The translations under genes were made by a program, and so were the position numbers. A stretch of DNA of 64,000 nt, from positions 558,001 through 622,000 of the forward strand of contig CAWCOH010000005.1 of NCBI GenBank assembly GCA_963797115.1, given 5' to 3'. Shown in pieces: positions 8,294 through 16,557 of the stretch (within the stretch, counting starts at the first letter, position 1; every line of letters begins with the position of its first letter). The notes beneath the pieces are model-generated. The model was not told the DNA's origin. It saw nothing but the letters and a program-made list of their open reading frames with translations, and did not search any database. Origin of the DNA: AP-15 sp963797115 (GTDB lineage Bacteria > Pseudomonadota > Alphaproteobacteria > ATCC43930 > CGMCC-115725).

Positions 8294-8479
8294 GTTCGCC
8301 ACCTTTCACTGCATTGCGAAACGCGCATCCACGATACGCCGTATCCATCCGGCGGTCACCGCCCCTGTTGGCCCGGCCTGGGTGTCCGACCTTAACAGGT
8401 CGGGACCTTTCGATGGGCTGACTCGCTCCGACTTGCGTCGATTGAGCCGCTCCCGCTGGCGTAGTCGTGTGACCGCTTA

Positions 8480-8556
8480 CGTTAAGGCTTCTTGGATGCC
8501 TGCCGCTGAAGAAAGGTGCCGCATGCTCGGGCGGCAGGGGTCCGAGAAGCCTTAAC
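8480..8556. repeat. Long near-perfect hairpin, 27-nt arms
   Basis: Arms at 8480-8506 (starting CGTTAAGGCTTCT) and 8530-8556 (ending AGAAGCCTTAACG) pair at 24 of 27 positions by Watson-Crick rules, with two more as G-U pairs, around a loop of about 23 bases. There is no T-run, so it is not a plain terminator. It might be a small structured RNA, a miniature inverted-repeat element or a processing site. Confidence 0.6.
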
Positions 8557-8876
8557 GCAGCCGGGGCGAGGTCGGCCCGCGGGTCGAAGACCCGGCTGTG
8601 CGAAACGCGGGCAGAATATCCGATGCCGCAGAGGCATGTCCGGATCTCGCCCTGCGCCCTGGTCGGGTCGCTGCAGACCAAAAAGGCGCGCTTCGTTGCG
8701 ATAATCACGATCACGAAATTGCCCAACTCATACTGCACACTGCCGTAACGATTCGACGGAGATGCAGAAATTGGTTGATGAGGGTGAAACCGCGGGGCTG
8801 GGCATGCGAGCGGCTGTTCAAAAGGGACGATCCCGCGTGCTGTTGGGAGAGTCTGCTATTCAACCTTACGGCGGGA

Positions 8877-8899
8877 TTTTGCTGCAGATCCGCGTTAGA
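8877..8899 (+). repeat. Dispersed repeat, copy A
   Basis: A 23-base sequence beginning TTTTGCTGCAGATCC is present here and, with one mismatch, on the other strand at 18193-18215. Both lie outside genes. GCGAC follows shortly after in both. Confidence 0.6.
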
Positions 8900-8970
8900 T
8901 TCGCGACAGCTTTTCCCCACTGTTCAACTTCTGGTGCGACTGGAGCAGAAACGTGGGCGGCGCGATCGGA

Positions 8971-10116
8971 TCAGAGGAAATGGCCGCTGCGGGTCGCCTT
9001 GGTGCGCAGATAGCGCTCGTTGTGACCATTTGCCGGGAAGATGTGCGGCACGCGCTCGGCGACACGGATGCCATAGCGCTCGAGCGCGGCGACCTTGTCG
9101 GGATTGTTGGTCAACAGGCGCACCGTGCCGAAGCCGAGCTGGCGGAGCATCTCTGCGGCGGGCAGGTAGACGCGCTCGTCAGCGTCGAAGCCCAACTGCT
9201 CGTTGGCATCGAGCGTGTCGAACCCGGCATCCTGCAGCTGATAGGCTCTGAGCTTGTTGACGAGCCCGATGCCGCGCCCCTCCTGGGCCAAATAGAGCAG
9301 CACCCCGTCGCCCGCCCGGGCGATCGCGGCGATCGCGCCGCGCAGCTGGTCGCCGCAATCGCAGCGCAGGCTGGCAAGAAGGTCGCCGGTGAAGCACTGC
9401 GAATGCAGCCGCACCAGGACCGGCGCGGCGGGATCCGGTGTGCCGATCAGGATCGCGAGGTGTTCGGCGCCGCCATCGCTCGGCCGGAATGCGATCAGAC
9501 GGGCGTTTTCGGCCTCGGCAAGCGGGACCGGGGCCTCGGCGACGCGCTCGAGCCCGGCAGTCGAATTGTTGCCGCTAAACACCGTCTTGGCATCGATCGC
9601 GGCAAGATCCCCCCGCCGGGTGAAGAGCGCGGCCTCGAAGGTCCCGAGGCGCACCACCAGGGCTGCAGGCAGCAGCGCGGCGAGCTTCGCCAAAGCGACC
9701 GCGGCGCGCGCGCCGCCTTTGGCGACGAGCGGTGCCGGTCCGAACCCCGGCGGCTCGGCCCCGAGCGAGGCGCCGGGATCGGCGAGATTGCGGATCACCG
9801 AGGCCGGCATGTCGGTCGAAACCGAGATGGTCAAGGCGCCCGACAATTCTGCTCGAGACGCCAAGCCGAGCGCCACGGCGCGTCGGCGAGTCAGGACGAC
9901 GCGCGCCGGAGCCCGCGAGATCTCGCGCAGCCCGCGCATGTTGTCCTCGGTCACGAGCTCGGCAGCGATCGCGAGCACGCTGATCTGATCGTCGCGGATC
10001 AACACCGGCTCTCCGCGGCGGAATGCAGCGATCGCTTCGCCGAGGCTGCGGCCGATGCTCGGCCCGGTCCCCGCGCTCTCGCTTCGCGGCGTAGCAATTG
10101 TCCTTGGCTCGGGCAC
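8971..10116 (-). CDS. ribA: GTP cyclohydrolase II with degenerate RibB-like N-terminal region
   Basis: A 381-residue cytosolic protein. The C-terminal half (from about residue 190) is a complete RibA domain: the zinc cysteines in LRCDCGDQLRGA after HSQCFTGD, the catalytic region EGRGIGLVNKLRAYQLQD, and TNNPDKVAALERYGI. This domain opens GTP's imidazole ring to give the diaminopyrimidine precursor of riboflavin and related compounds. The first 180 residues resemble DHBP synthase only faintly (IAAFRRGEPVLIRDD, AAELVTEDNMRGLREI) and lack its acidic active-site DxxDREN-type motif. GTG 10116 has GGGAG eight bases upstream. The neighbours suggest a role other than core riboflavin synthesis. Confidence 0.9.
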   Translation of the reverse strand: MPEPRTIATPRSESAGTGPSIGRSLGEAIAAFRRGEPVLIRDDQISVLAIAAELVTEDNMRGLREISRAPARVVLTRRRAVALGLASRAELSGALTISVSTDMPASVIRNLADPGASLGAEPPGFGPAPLVAKGGARAAVALAKLAALLPAALVVRLGTFEAALFTRRGDLAAIDAKTVFSGNNSTAGLERVAEAPVPLAEAENARLIAFRPSDGGAEHLAILIGTPDPAAPVLVRLHSQCFTGDLLASLRCDCGDQLRGAIAAIARAGDGVLLYLAQEGRGIGLVNKLRAYQLQDAGFDTLDANEQLGFDADERVYLPAAEMLRQLGFGTVRLLTNNPDKVAALERYGIRVAERVPHIFPANGHNERYLRTKATRSGHFL

Positions 10117-10187
10117 CCTCTATCTCCCTGGTGCAGGTGATCATATGGGCTGTCGGTGATTGCGCCAGCATCTTATTCGGGGTTCAC

Positions 10188-10949
10188 TCATGCGTTCTGT
10201 CGGCGCTGAATGGCGATGTCGGCGGCAAACGAGTAGACAAGCAGGCCGAGCGCCAACGCGGATGCCACCGCGGCCCAGCGCGCGGGGGTCGTCGGAGGGA
10301 GTGCGGCGATCAGCGCCAGGCTCTGAACGACGGCGATCGTCTTGCGGCGGCGATCGGCGAAGGCGCATGCGGGAAGTGGGGCACGCAAAACCGGGAACAA
10401 GCACCCCGCGACCAGATAGAGGTAGCGCATCGCGCCGATCGCCAGTACCCATGAGGGGACCGTAGCCGCCTTCACGACCGCCACCGCGAGGACCGCAATT
10501 GCAAACGCGTCGGTCTCCATGTCGAAGCGCGCGCCAAAGGTTGAGGCCAATCTCTGACGGCGGGCCGCCCAGCCATCGGCGCCGTCGAGCAGCAGTGCGA
10601 CGCCAGCGAGGGCGGCCAGCACCCAGCGCTCGGTCGAGCCGAGCGGGGCAGGATCGAGTGCCCGGGCGGCGATAAGACATGCGCCCCCCGCCCGAATAAG
10701 AGTGATCCGGTTTGCTGCGCCAAGGCGAGGAAACGGGTGATGGCCGGCGAGCTGCCGCTGGAGGGTGACGAGAAACCCGGTGAACAGGATTAAGGCGGCC
10801 ATCGCCGGCAGAGTTCGCACCGCCCCGGTGAGGACAAGCAGACAGGCCGCTGTGCCGGCGATGCCGAGGGCGCGGGCGAATAACGTGTGCGCCTCCCGGA
10901 TCAGGGCGGGCGCAGTCGACGGAAGCGAAGCGAGCTGGATCGACATCAT
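10188..10949 (-). CDS. CDP-alcohol phosphatidyltransferase family membrane protein
   Basis: A polytopic membrane protein of about 253 residues. It carries the complete CDP-alcohol phosphotransferase motif DGADGWAARRQRLASTFG followed by D-x3-D (about residues 120-145), which binds the CDP moiety and metal. Several hydrophobic segments surround it. Members transfer a phospho-alcohol from or to a CDP-activated lipid or polyol; the partner alcohol is unknown. The frame is open further upstream, but that part overlaps the dehydrogenase gene, so start 10949 or 10946 is chosen. It follows the dehydrogenase divergently and is transcribed toward ribA, 71 bases away. Confidence 0.85.
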   Translation of the reverse strand: MMSIQLASLPSTAPALIREAHTLFARALGIAGTAACLLVLTGAVRTLPAMAALILFTGFLVTLQRQLAGHHPFPRLGAANRITLIRAGGACLIAARALDPAPLGSTERWVLAALAGVALLLDGADGWAARRQRLASTFGARFDMETDAFAIAVLAVAVVKAATVPSWVLAIGAMRYLYLVAGCLFPVLRAPLPACAFADRRRKTIAVVQSLALIAALPPTTPARWAAVASALALGLLVYSFAADIAIQRRQNA

Positions 10950-11045
10950 CGCGGGTTCGGTGTATTTGGCCGATGGTGCCCGTTTGGGCCTGCGACCGAC
11001 AAGGGTCGAGCGCTGGACACCTCCGCGAGCGGGATTATTTCCTCG

Positions 11046-12017
11046 ATGAATGAGGCGCGGGCGTTTTGGGTCGCTGCACCCGGCCGAGGCGAGATCCGAG
11101 CGGAGCGACTGCGGCCCCCGCGGCCGGGCGAGCTGGTGATCCAGGCGCGAGCAAGCGGGATCAGCAGAGGCACCGAGACGCTGGTGTTTCGTGGCGAAGT
11201 GCCGTCTAGCGAGTGGCAGCGAATGCGCTGTCCGTTTCAGGAGGGCGAGTTTCCGGGCCCTGTCAAATACGGCTACGCCGCCGTGGGGATCGTCGAGAAC
11301 GGCCCCGCCGAATGGCGCGATCGTCGCGTCTTCTGCCTTCATCCCCATCAGGACCGGTTCATTGTCCCGCATGACGCTGTCTTCCCCATTCCTGACGACG
11401 TGCCCGAACGTCGTGCCACTCTCGCGGCTAACATGGAAACCGCAGTCAACGGATTGTGGGACGCGGAACCGGGCCCGGGCGACCGAATTGCAGTCATCGG
11501 CGCCGGCGTCGTCGGCACCCTCGTAGCGGCACTCGCAGCGCGGCTGCCCGGCGCCGAAGTCGAGTTGATCGACATCGATTCGAGCCGTGCCTCACTGGCG
11601 ACCGCATTCGGCTGCGGCTTCGCCGCGCCGCAGCGAGCGCGGGGGGACGCCGACTTGGTCGTTCACGCGAGCGGGAATCCCGACGGGCTCGCAACGGCGC
11701 TTGCAGTCGCCGGTTTCGAAGCGACGGTGGTCGAGATGAGCTGGTATGGGACGCGGATCGTGCCGCTGGCACTCGGCGGCGCCTTTCACTCGCGCCGGCT
11801 GGTCGTGCGCTCTTCCCAGGTCGGCACCGTCCCGGCGGCCCGGCGCGAGCGCTGGCCCCGTCGGCGGCGGTTGGCGCTCGCGCTCTCGCTGCTGCGCGAT
11901 CCGATTTTCGACCTGCTGCTATCGGACGAAACCGATTTCACAGCGCTGCCCGAGCTTATGCGGCGGCTTGCGCTTTCATCCGAGGGCGACCTCTGCCATA
12001 CGGTGCGTTACCCCTGA
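11046..12017 (+). CDS. Zinc-type alcohol dehydrogenase-like protein (BchC-like)
   Basis: A 323-residue medium-chain dehydrogenase/reductase. It has a Rossmann motif (VIGAGVVGTLVAAL near residue 150) and an N-terminal segment ASGISRGTETLVFRGEVPSSE, where classical enzymes have a GxCGTD zinc ligand. The Cys is absent (SRGTE), as in BchC-like members, so zinc binding is doubtful. It lies just ahead of the PTPS-like gene (10 bases between stop and start) and is divergent from the CDP-alcohol transferase. The substrate is unknown; the context suggests a step on a pterin or related precursor. Confidence 0.82.
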   Translation: MNEARAFWVAAPGRGEIRAERLRPPRPGELVIQARASGISRGTETLVFRGEVPSSEWQRMRCPFQEGEFPGPVKYGYAAVGIVENGPAEWRDRRVFCLHPHQDRFIVPHDAVFPIPDDVPERRATLAANMETAVNGLWDAEPGPGDRIAVIGAGVVGTLVAALAARLPGAEVELIDIDSSRASLATAFGCGFAAPQRARGDADLVVHASGNPDGLATALAVAGFEATVVEMSWYGTRIVPLALGGAFHSRRLVVRSSQVGTVPAARRERWPRRRRLALALSLLRDPIFDLLLSDETDFTALPELMRRLALSSEGDLCHTVRYP

Positions 12018-12027
12018 GCAACGCGAG

Positions 12028-12438
12028 ATGGCCATGTACAGCGTCACCGTCAGCCACCACGTGATGATCGCCCACAGCTTGATCGGGGCGGTTTTCGGGC
12101 CGGCTCAGCGGCTGCACGGCGCGACCTATGTGGTCGAGGCCGAACTGCGTCGCGAGGCGCCTGATGCCGACGGTATTGTTTGCGACATCGGCCGCGCCCT
12201 CAACTTGCTGAAGGAGGTGCTCGGCGAACTCGATTACCGCAATCTCGACGAGCTCACGGAATTCCGCGGGCGCAACACGACAACCGAGTTCCTCGCCCAC
12301 GAGATCCATCGCCGGCTGGCTCGGCGGATTCGCGAGGGGGCGCTCGTGTCGACCGACGCCGCGGCGATCCACAGCCTGCGTGTGGTATTGCGCGAGACGC
12401 CGGTCGCGTGGGCGGCTTATGACGCGCCTTTGGGATGA
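12028..12438 (+). CDS. 6-pyruvoyltetrahydropterin synthase/QueD-fold protein, catalytic residues lost
   Basis: A 136-residue protein of the PTPS/QueD fold. The order of elements is kept: an N-terminal His (IAHSL), HGATYVVEAEL where the family has HGHNY, DIGRALNLLKEVLGELDYRNLDEL, NTTTEFLA, and the pterin-anchoring Glu in VLRETPVAWAAY. The second zinc histidine is Ala, the catalytic Cys before HGH is missing, and the catalytic His of LDHxNL is Tyr. It may bind a pterin without the usual chemistry. It ends in an ATGA overlap with the glycosyltransferase gene. ATG 12028 is chosen; 12034 is possible. Confidence 0.85.
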   Translation: MAMYSVTVSHHVMIAHSLIGAVFGPAQRLHGATYVVEAELRREAPDADGIVCDIGRALNLLKEVLGELDYRNLDELTEFRGRNTTTEFLAHEIHRRLARRIREGALVSTDAAAIHSLRVVLRETPVAWAAYDAPLG

Positions 12439-13484
12439 GTGATGAAATCGCCTTTGTCGTCCCGGGCCGGCTGAACCAACTGACCGGCGGATATCTGTTC
12501 GAGCGGCATCTTGTAGAGGGCTTGCGAGCGCGCGGGCGGGGGGTGCGAGTCATCGAGCTGTCGGCGCGGGATCCGGTGGCGGACCGTGCGATGATCGCGG
12601 CCCTACCCGACGGCACCAAGACAGTCGTGGACGGCCTAGCGCTCACCAGTCTTGGGGAGGTGCTTGCGGCACAGACGCACCGATTACGGGTCATCGCTTT
12701 CGTCCATGGCCCGCTTGCGCAGGAAACCGACCTCCCGCCGGCTGCGGCGCAGCGGGCTGCCCTCCGCGAAGCCGGACTGCTGTCCAGGGCTCGCGGCGTT
12801 CTCTGCCCGAGCTGCAAGACTGCCGCCGCGGTCGAAGACTATGGCATCTCGTCCGAGCGTATCGCCGTCGTTTCACCCGGGACGGCAAGGCCGAAGCGTC
12901 CTTCACGATTGCGGCGTGGTCCGGTTCGCGCGCTGCTCTGCGTGGCGAACGTGGTGCCGCGGAAGGGCCATGAGCTGCTAGTCGAAGCAATGGCCCAGAT
13001 CGCCGATCTCGACTGGAGCCTCGTCTGCATCGGGTCGCTCGAGCGCCACCAGGGAACGGTGCGGGCGGTTCGCCGTAGGATTCTGGCCGCGGGCCTTGGG
13101 CGGCGCATCACCCTCGCCGGCGAATATCAGCCGCAAGCGGTTGAACGGGCGTATCGGGCGGCCGATGCCTTTGTCCTGCCGTCCTTCCACGAAGGCTACG
13201 GCATGGTTTGTGCCGAAGCGATGATCCACGGCTTGCCGGTGATCGCAACGACGGCGGGTGCGATCCCGGAGACAGTACCGCATCAGGCCGGGCTGCTGGT
13301 CCCGCCCGGCAATGCACTGGCGTTGGCGCGGGCTGTTCGTAGGGTGATTGCGCAGCCGGAAATCGCCGCAAGATTGGCCGCCGGGTCGCGCGCTGCAGGC
13401 GCCCTCCTCCCGAGTTGGTTGCAGGCCACCGAAGCGTGGGAAGCCGCCTTCGACCGCTTGGTAAGCCTCCCATCGCCGTCCTGA
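12435..13484 (+). CDS. Glycosyltransferase family 4/GT-B protein
   Basis: A 349-residue GT-B glycosyltransferase. The C-terminal domain is clear: LLCVANVVPRKGHELLVEAMA, then the GT4 motif VLPSFHEGYGMVCAEAMIHGLPVIATTAGAIPE (about residues 248-280), with the E-x7-E pair that contacts the nucleotide sugar. The N-terminal acceptor domain starts VVPGRLNQLTGGYLFERHL. It should transfer a sugar from NDP-sugar to an unknown acceptor in the cytoplasm. It overlaps the PTPS-like gene by four bases, so the two are translationally coupled. Confidence 0.87.
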   Translation: MSDEIAFVVPGRLNQLTGGYLFERHLVEGLRARGRGVRVIELSARDPVADRAMIAALPDGTKTVVDGLALTSLGEVLAAQTHRLRVIAFVHGPLAQETDLPPAAAQRAALREAGLLSRARGVLCPSCKTAAAVEDYGISSERIAVVSPGTARPKRPSRLRRGPVRALLCVANVVPRKGHELLVEAMAQIADLDWSLVCIGSLERHQGTVRAVRRRILAAGLGRRITLAGEYQPQAVERAYRAADAFVLPSFHEGYGMVCAEAMIHGLPVIATTAGAIPETVPHQAGLLVPPGNALALARAVRRVIAQPEIAARLAAGSRAAGALLPSWLQATEAWEAAFDRLVSLPSPS

Positions 13485-13600
13485 GCTAGCATCCGCTGGC
13501 AGCCAGTGCACGGATCCTATAGGATAAGCCACCTCTTGGGGATGAGCGAGACGCGCTTGCCGGATAACTACGCGGCCATACTGCTCCCGCGGGGAATGTT

Positions 13601-14291
13601 ATGAGGGCCGGTCGTAGGATCTTGATTGTCGACGATGACGTCGCGTTGCGCCAGTCTCTGGCGGAACAGCTCGAGCTCAACGAGGAGTTCGTCTGCATCG
13701 AGTGCGGAACCGCAAGGCAGGCGCTCGAGGCTGCGAGAAACGAGCGCTTCGACACGATCGTCCTCGACGTCGGGTTGCCCGACATGGATGGACGCGAGCT
13801 GTGCCGTCTGTTGCGGGATCTCGGGGTGCTAGTGCCGATCGTCATGCTGACCGGAGCGGACAGCGATGCCGACACCGTCCTCGGTCTCGAGTTCGGGTGC
13901 CGACGACTACGTCACGAAGCCGTTCCGGCTGAGCGTGCTGTTGGCTCGCCTGCGGGCCCACATGCGCCAGAGCGAACACAGTGACGATGCGGTGTTCACG
14001 ATCGGCCCATACGTATTCCGGCCCGGGGCGAAACTGCTGACTGACCCGGGTGGAAGGAAAAAGGTGCGGTTGACCGAGAAAGAGACGGCGATCCTCAAAT
14101 ACCTCTACCGGGCAGGCGATCGGGCGATCGGACGCGACACGCTCCTCGGCGAGGTATGGGGTTACAATGCGGGCGTAACGACCCACACCCTGGAGACGCA
14201 TGTATACCGACTGCGCCGGAAGATCGAGCGCGATCCGACCCGCGCCGAGATCCTGGTGACCGAGCCCGGCGGTTACCGTCTCGTGCCCTGA
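13601..14291 (+). CDS. OmpR-family response regulator (one frameshift in this sequence)
   Basis: A receiver domain (IVDDDVALRQSL, phospho-acceptor Asp in LDVGLPDMDG) followed by a winged-helix DNA-binding domain (LTEKETAILKYLYRAGDRAIGRDTLLGEVWGYN ... YRLRRKIERDP). The frame breaks near 13897: removing one G from TTCGGGTGCC restores FGADDYVTKPF and a 229-residue protein of normal length. It is probably a functional gene with a sequencing error. No sensor kinase lies nearby. It is placed between two glycosyltransferase-type genes, which it may regulate; that is inference. Confidence 0.85.
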
Positions 14292-14335
14292 AGTGGGGGC
14301 ATCTCGCCGCCCTCGCCGCCGGGCGTGACGGTGCC

Positions 14336-15256
14336 ATGTCATCTGCCCGGCTCCTGATCGCCAGCGGGGCGGATGGCGGTTATTTTCCGCTGCTGCGCGA
14401 TACCGTCCTGTCGATCCGGGCGCAACATCGGGACGCGGCGATCGGGATCCTCGATTTCGGGTTCGCCCCGGAGCACCGGGAATGGCTGGCCGGGCGGGTT
14501 ACCCATTTGGTGCAGCCCGGATGGGACTTCGATTTCCCGGACCGCGAGCGCACTCCGGAAACGCGCAAAGCCCAACTCTCGCGACCGTTTCTGCGCCGCC
14601 ATTTCCCCGGTTACGATATCTACCTGTGGATCGACGCGGATGCGTGGATCCAGGACTGGCGCGCGGTCGAGCTGTACCTCGCCGCAGCAGGACACGACAA
14701 GTTGGCGATCACTCCGGAAATCGATCGCGCTTACAAACGCCACTACAAGCGCCCCAAGGTCTTTGGTTGGACGCTCAGCTGGAAATGCTATCGCCGGGCG
14801 TTCGGTTGGCGTGTGGCTGACCGCCTCGGCCGCAACCCGATAGTGAATTGCGGCGTCTTCGCGCTGCATCACGACGCCCCGCATTGGGACGCCTGGGCCC
14901 GGGTTATCGAGCAGGTCGCACAACGCACCCGGTTTTTCTATATCGAGCAGACCGCCCTCAATTTCGTGATTTTTTCCGAACACCTCTCGGTCAATTTCCT
15001 ACCGGCCTACTGCAACTGGATGCCCGGCGACGCGGCACCCGCCTTCGACGCAGCAAGGGGCTTGTTCGTCGAGCCCTATGCTCCCCACGAAGTCATCGGT
15101 GTGATGCACCTTGCGGGCGAAGCCGCGAAGTCGCACCGCTTCCGGCTGCGCCGGCTCGATGGCGGGGAGGTCGAAACCTCGCTGCGGTACGGCGAGACCC
15201 GGGCGCTGGTGAGCCGGCAATGTGGCGACCGCTTATGCCAATCTGAGCCGATCTGA
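14336..15256 (+). CDS. Glycosyltransferase-like protein with DxD motif
   Basis: A 306-residue protein that looks like a GT-A glycosyltransferase: N-terminal beta-alpha unit (LLIASGADGGYFPLLRDTVLSI), a DxD-type metal site in YLWIDADAWIQDW (about residue 100), and a later GxF...HxD region (NCGVFALHHDAPHWDAW) and a C-terminal HLAGEAAK. It resembles domain-of-unknown-function sugar transferases in alphaproteobacterial surface-glycan loci; the family assignment is tentative. ATG 14336 follows the response regulator by 44 bases. Its 3' end overlaps the oppositely oriented MetE-like gene by 24 bases. Confidence 0.7.
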   Translation: MSSARLLIASGADGGYFPLLRDTVLSIRAQHRDAAIGILDFGFAPEHREWLAGRVTHLVQPGWDFDFPDRERTPETRKAQLSRPFLRRHFPGYDIYLWIDADAWIQDWRAVELYLAAAGHDKLAITPEIDRAYKRHYKRPKVFGWTLSWKCYRRAFGWRVADRLGRNPIVNCGVFALHHDAPHWDAWARVIEQVAQRTRFFYIEQTALNFVIFSEHLSVNFLPAYCNWMPGDAAPAFDAARGLFVEPYAPHEVIGVMHLAGEAAKSHRFRLRRLDGGEVETSLRYGETRALVSRQCGDRLCQSEPI

Positions 15257-16408
15257 CGCGATCTTCGCCCCCTCGGCCAGTGCCTTCAGCTTTGCCCAAA
15301 CGACGTCCTCGGCGACGCGGCCCATTCCCGCCGAGGTGTCGAAGCCGCAATCGGTGCCGGCGATAACGCGATGGGGGTCGCCGACCGCAGCAGCCACCCG
15401 TTCGATCCGGTCGGCGACCGCCTCGGGGTGCTCGACGAAGTTGGTCAGGCTGTCGATGACTCCGGCGATGATCAGCTGATCGTCGGCCAGCGGCAGCTTC
15501 TCGAACACCCGGTATTCGTGGGCGTGGCGCGGGTTGGCGAAGGGGAAGAAGAAGCCGCCGACGTCAGCTTTCTGGATGATCGGCAGAATGTCGGCGAGCG
15601 GCACGTCGCAATCGTGCGGCCCTTCGTAATTGCCCCAGCAGACGTGCAGGCGCACCCGCTCGCGCGGGATATTTTCGAGCGCTGTGTTGATCGTCGCGAC
15701 GACGCGTTCGACAAAGCCGAGGAAATCGCCGAGCGGCCGGTCCTGGTACGAAAGGTGGCGTTCGAGGGCGAGATCGGGGCAATCCAGCTGCAATAGGAAC
15801 CCGCGATCCACGATCGTCTCATATTCCCCTTTGAGGGCGGCGCCGAGGGCGTTGAGATAGGCTTCTTCGCTGTCGTAATACTCGTTCTTCATTGCCCCGG
15901 CGATGATTCCGGGCGAGGGCGCGGTCAGGAAAGGTTCGGCGAAATGCGCACCGGTCTCGTCGAGCGCCGTCTGGAAGTCGGCGCATTCGTTCTCGATCGC
16001 CGCGGTTCCCAGGGAACGCACCTCGCCGATTGCCTTGGGCGGCCCCATGTTGCTGACCGCTTCTCGGGCGGCGAGCTGCTGCTCCATCATTTGCTTGAAG
16101 ACCGGGTAATGCAGGGCGTCGGCGCGGGTGCGGCGCTGCCACGAGCCGCCAAATCCGCTCATCCGGTGGCGGATGTGAAGGAAGAAGCCCTCACGCTGCT
16201 GCTCGCCGTTGTTGCCGATGTCGGTGCCCGCGTCTGCCTGTTTGCGCACGATCCCGCGCAGCGCCGCCTGACCCAGCCTTTCGAGCTCGGCCGGATCGAC
16301 GGATTCGCCTCGTGCCCGGCGCACAAAGAGCCGAGTGAGCTCGGGAGGACGCGGCAGGCTGCCGGTATGGGTCGTCAAGATCCTGTCTTCGCTGCGGCGC
16401 ATCGTCAC
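15233..16408 (-). CDS. Cobalamin-independent methionine synthase C-terminal-like protein
   Basis: A 391-residue TIM-barrel protein of the UROD/MetE-C superfamily, related to epoxyalkane:CoM transferase and to 5-methyl-H4PteGlu-homocysteine methyltransferase. Start motif TTHTGSLPRP; zinc ligands are suggested by LHVCWGNYEG (about residue 240) and GTDCGFDTSAG near the C-terminus. It has no MetE N-terminal domain, so the methyl donor and thiol acceptor are unknown. ATG 16408 or 16402 is the start. Not in an obvious operon. Confidence 0.85.
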   Translation of the reverse strand: MTMRRSEDRILTTHTGSLPRPPELTRLFVRRARGESVDPAELERLGQAALRGIVRKQADAGTDIGNNGEQQREGFFLHIRHRMSGFGGSWQRRTRADALHYPVFKQMMEQQLAAREAVSNMGPPKAIGEVRSLGTAAIENECADFQTALDETGAHFAEPFLTAPSPGIIAGAMKNEYYDSEEAYLNALGAALKGEYETIVDRGFLLQLDCPDLALERHLSYQDRPLGDFLGFVERVVATINTALENIPRERVRLHVCWGNYEGPHDCDVPLADILPIIQKADVGGFFFPFANPRHAHEYRVFEKLPLADDQLIIAGVIDSLTNFVEHPEAVADRIERVAAAVGDPHRVIAGTDCGFDTSAGMGRVAEDVVWAKLKALAEGAKIASDRLRLA

Positions 16409-16490
16409 TCCTTTCGAGCCTCTGGCTGCCCATTCCGCAGTTTACCGCGCGAGCTGAGGGGCACCAGCCTGACGATTGCGAATAAGTCGC

Positions 16491-16519
16491 TTGTCGTGGA
16501 CCCCTCCGCCCCGTACACT
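16491..16519 (+). promoter_or_regulatory. Probable sigma-70 promoter of the small ORF
   Basis: TTGTCG (16491-16496) and TACACT (16514-16519) are separated by 17 bases, the best spacing for a housekeeping promoter. Transcription would start near 16526, about 32 bases before the GTG of the small ORF. Confidence 0.55.
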
Positions 16520-16541
16520 AGCGCCCGTCGTCGCAACAACT

Positions 16542-16556
16542 GAAAGGAGGTGATCC
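16542..16556 (+). promoter_or_regulatory. Extended Shine-Dalgarno
   Basis: GAAAGGAGGTGATCC is complementary over its whole length to the 3' end of 16S rRNA (GGATCACCTCCTTTC). The AGGAGG core is seven bases before GTG 16558. Such full complementarity is rare and is a strong hint of very high translation or of a regulatory contact with the ribosome. Confidence 0.8.
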
Positions 16557-16557
16557 T

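Larger units (their letters stand above)
8294..8970. other. Gene-poor interval with hairpin and dispersed repeat
   Basis: These 677 bases hold no convincing gene; the ORFs that cross them show no family resemblance. They contain a strong inverted repeat (8480-8556) and one copy of a 23-base dispersed repeat (8877-8899). The SDR promoter should lie near the left end. Confidence 0.5.

Noticed and set aside
7502..8395. 297-codon plus-strand ORF over the SDR gene
   Set aside because: An antisense shadow of the SDR, low-complexity Arg/Gly/Ala sequence without motifs.
8953..10140. 395-codon plus-strand ORF over ribA
   Set aside because: Complementary frame of a clear RibA gene; no domain.
16541..16556. 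A fragment of 16S rRNA on the minus strand
   Set aside because: Only the last 15 bases of the 16S 3' end match; sequence further upstream does not resemble rRNA, so an extended Shine-Dalgarno is the better reading.
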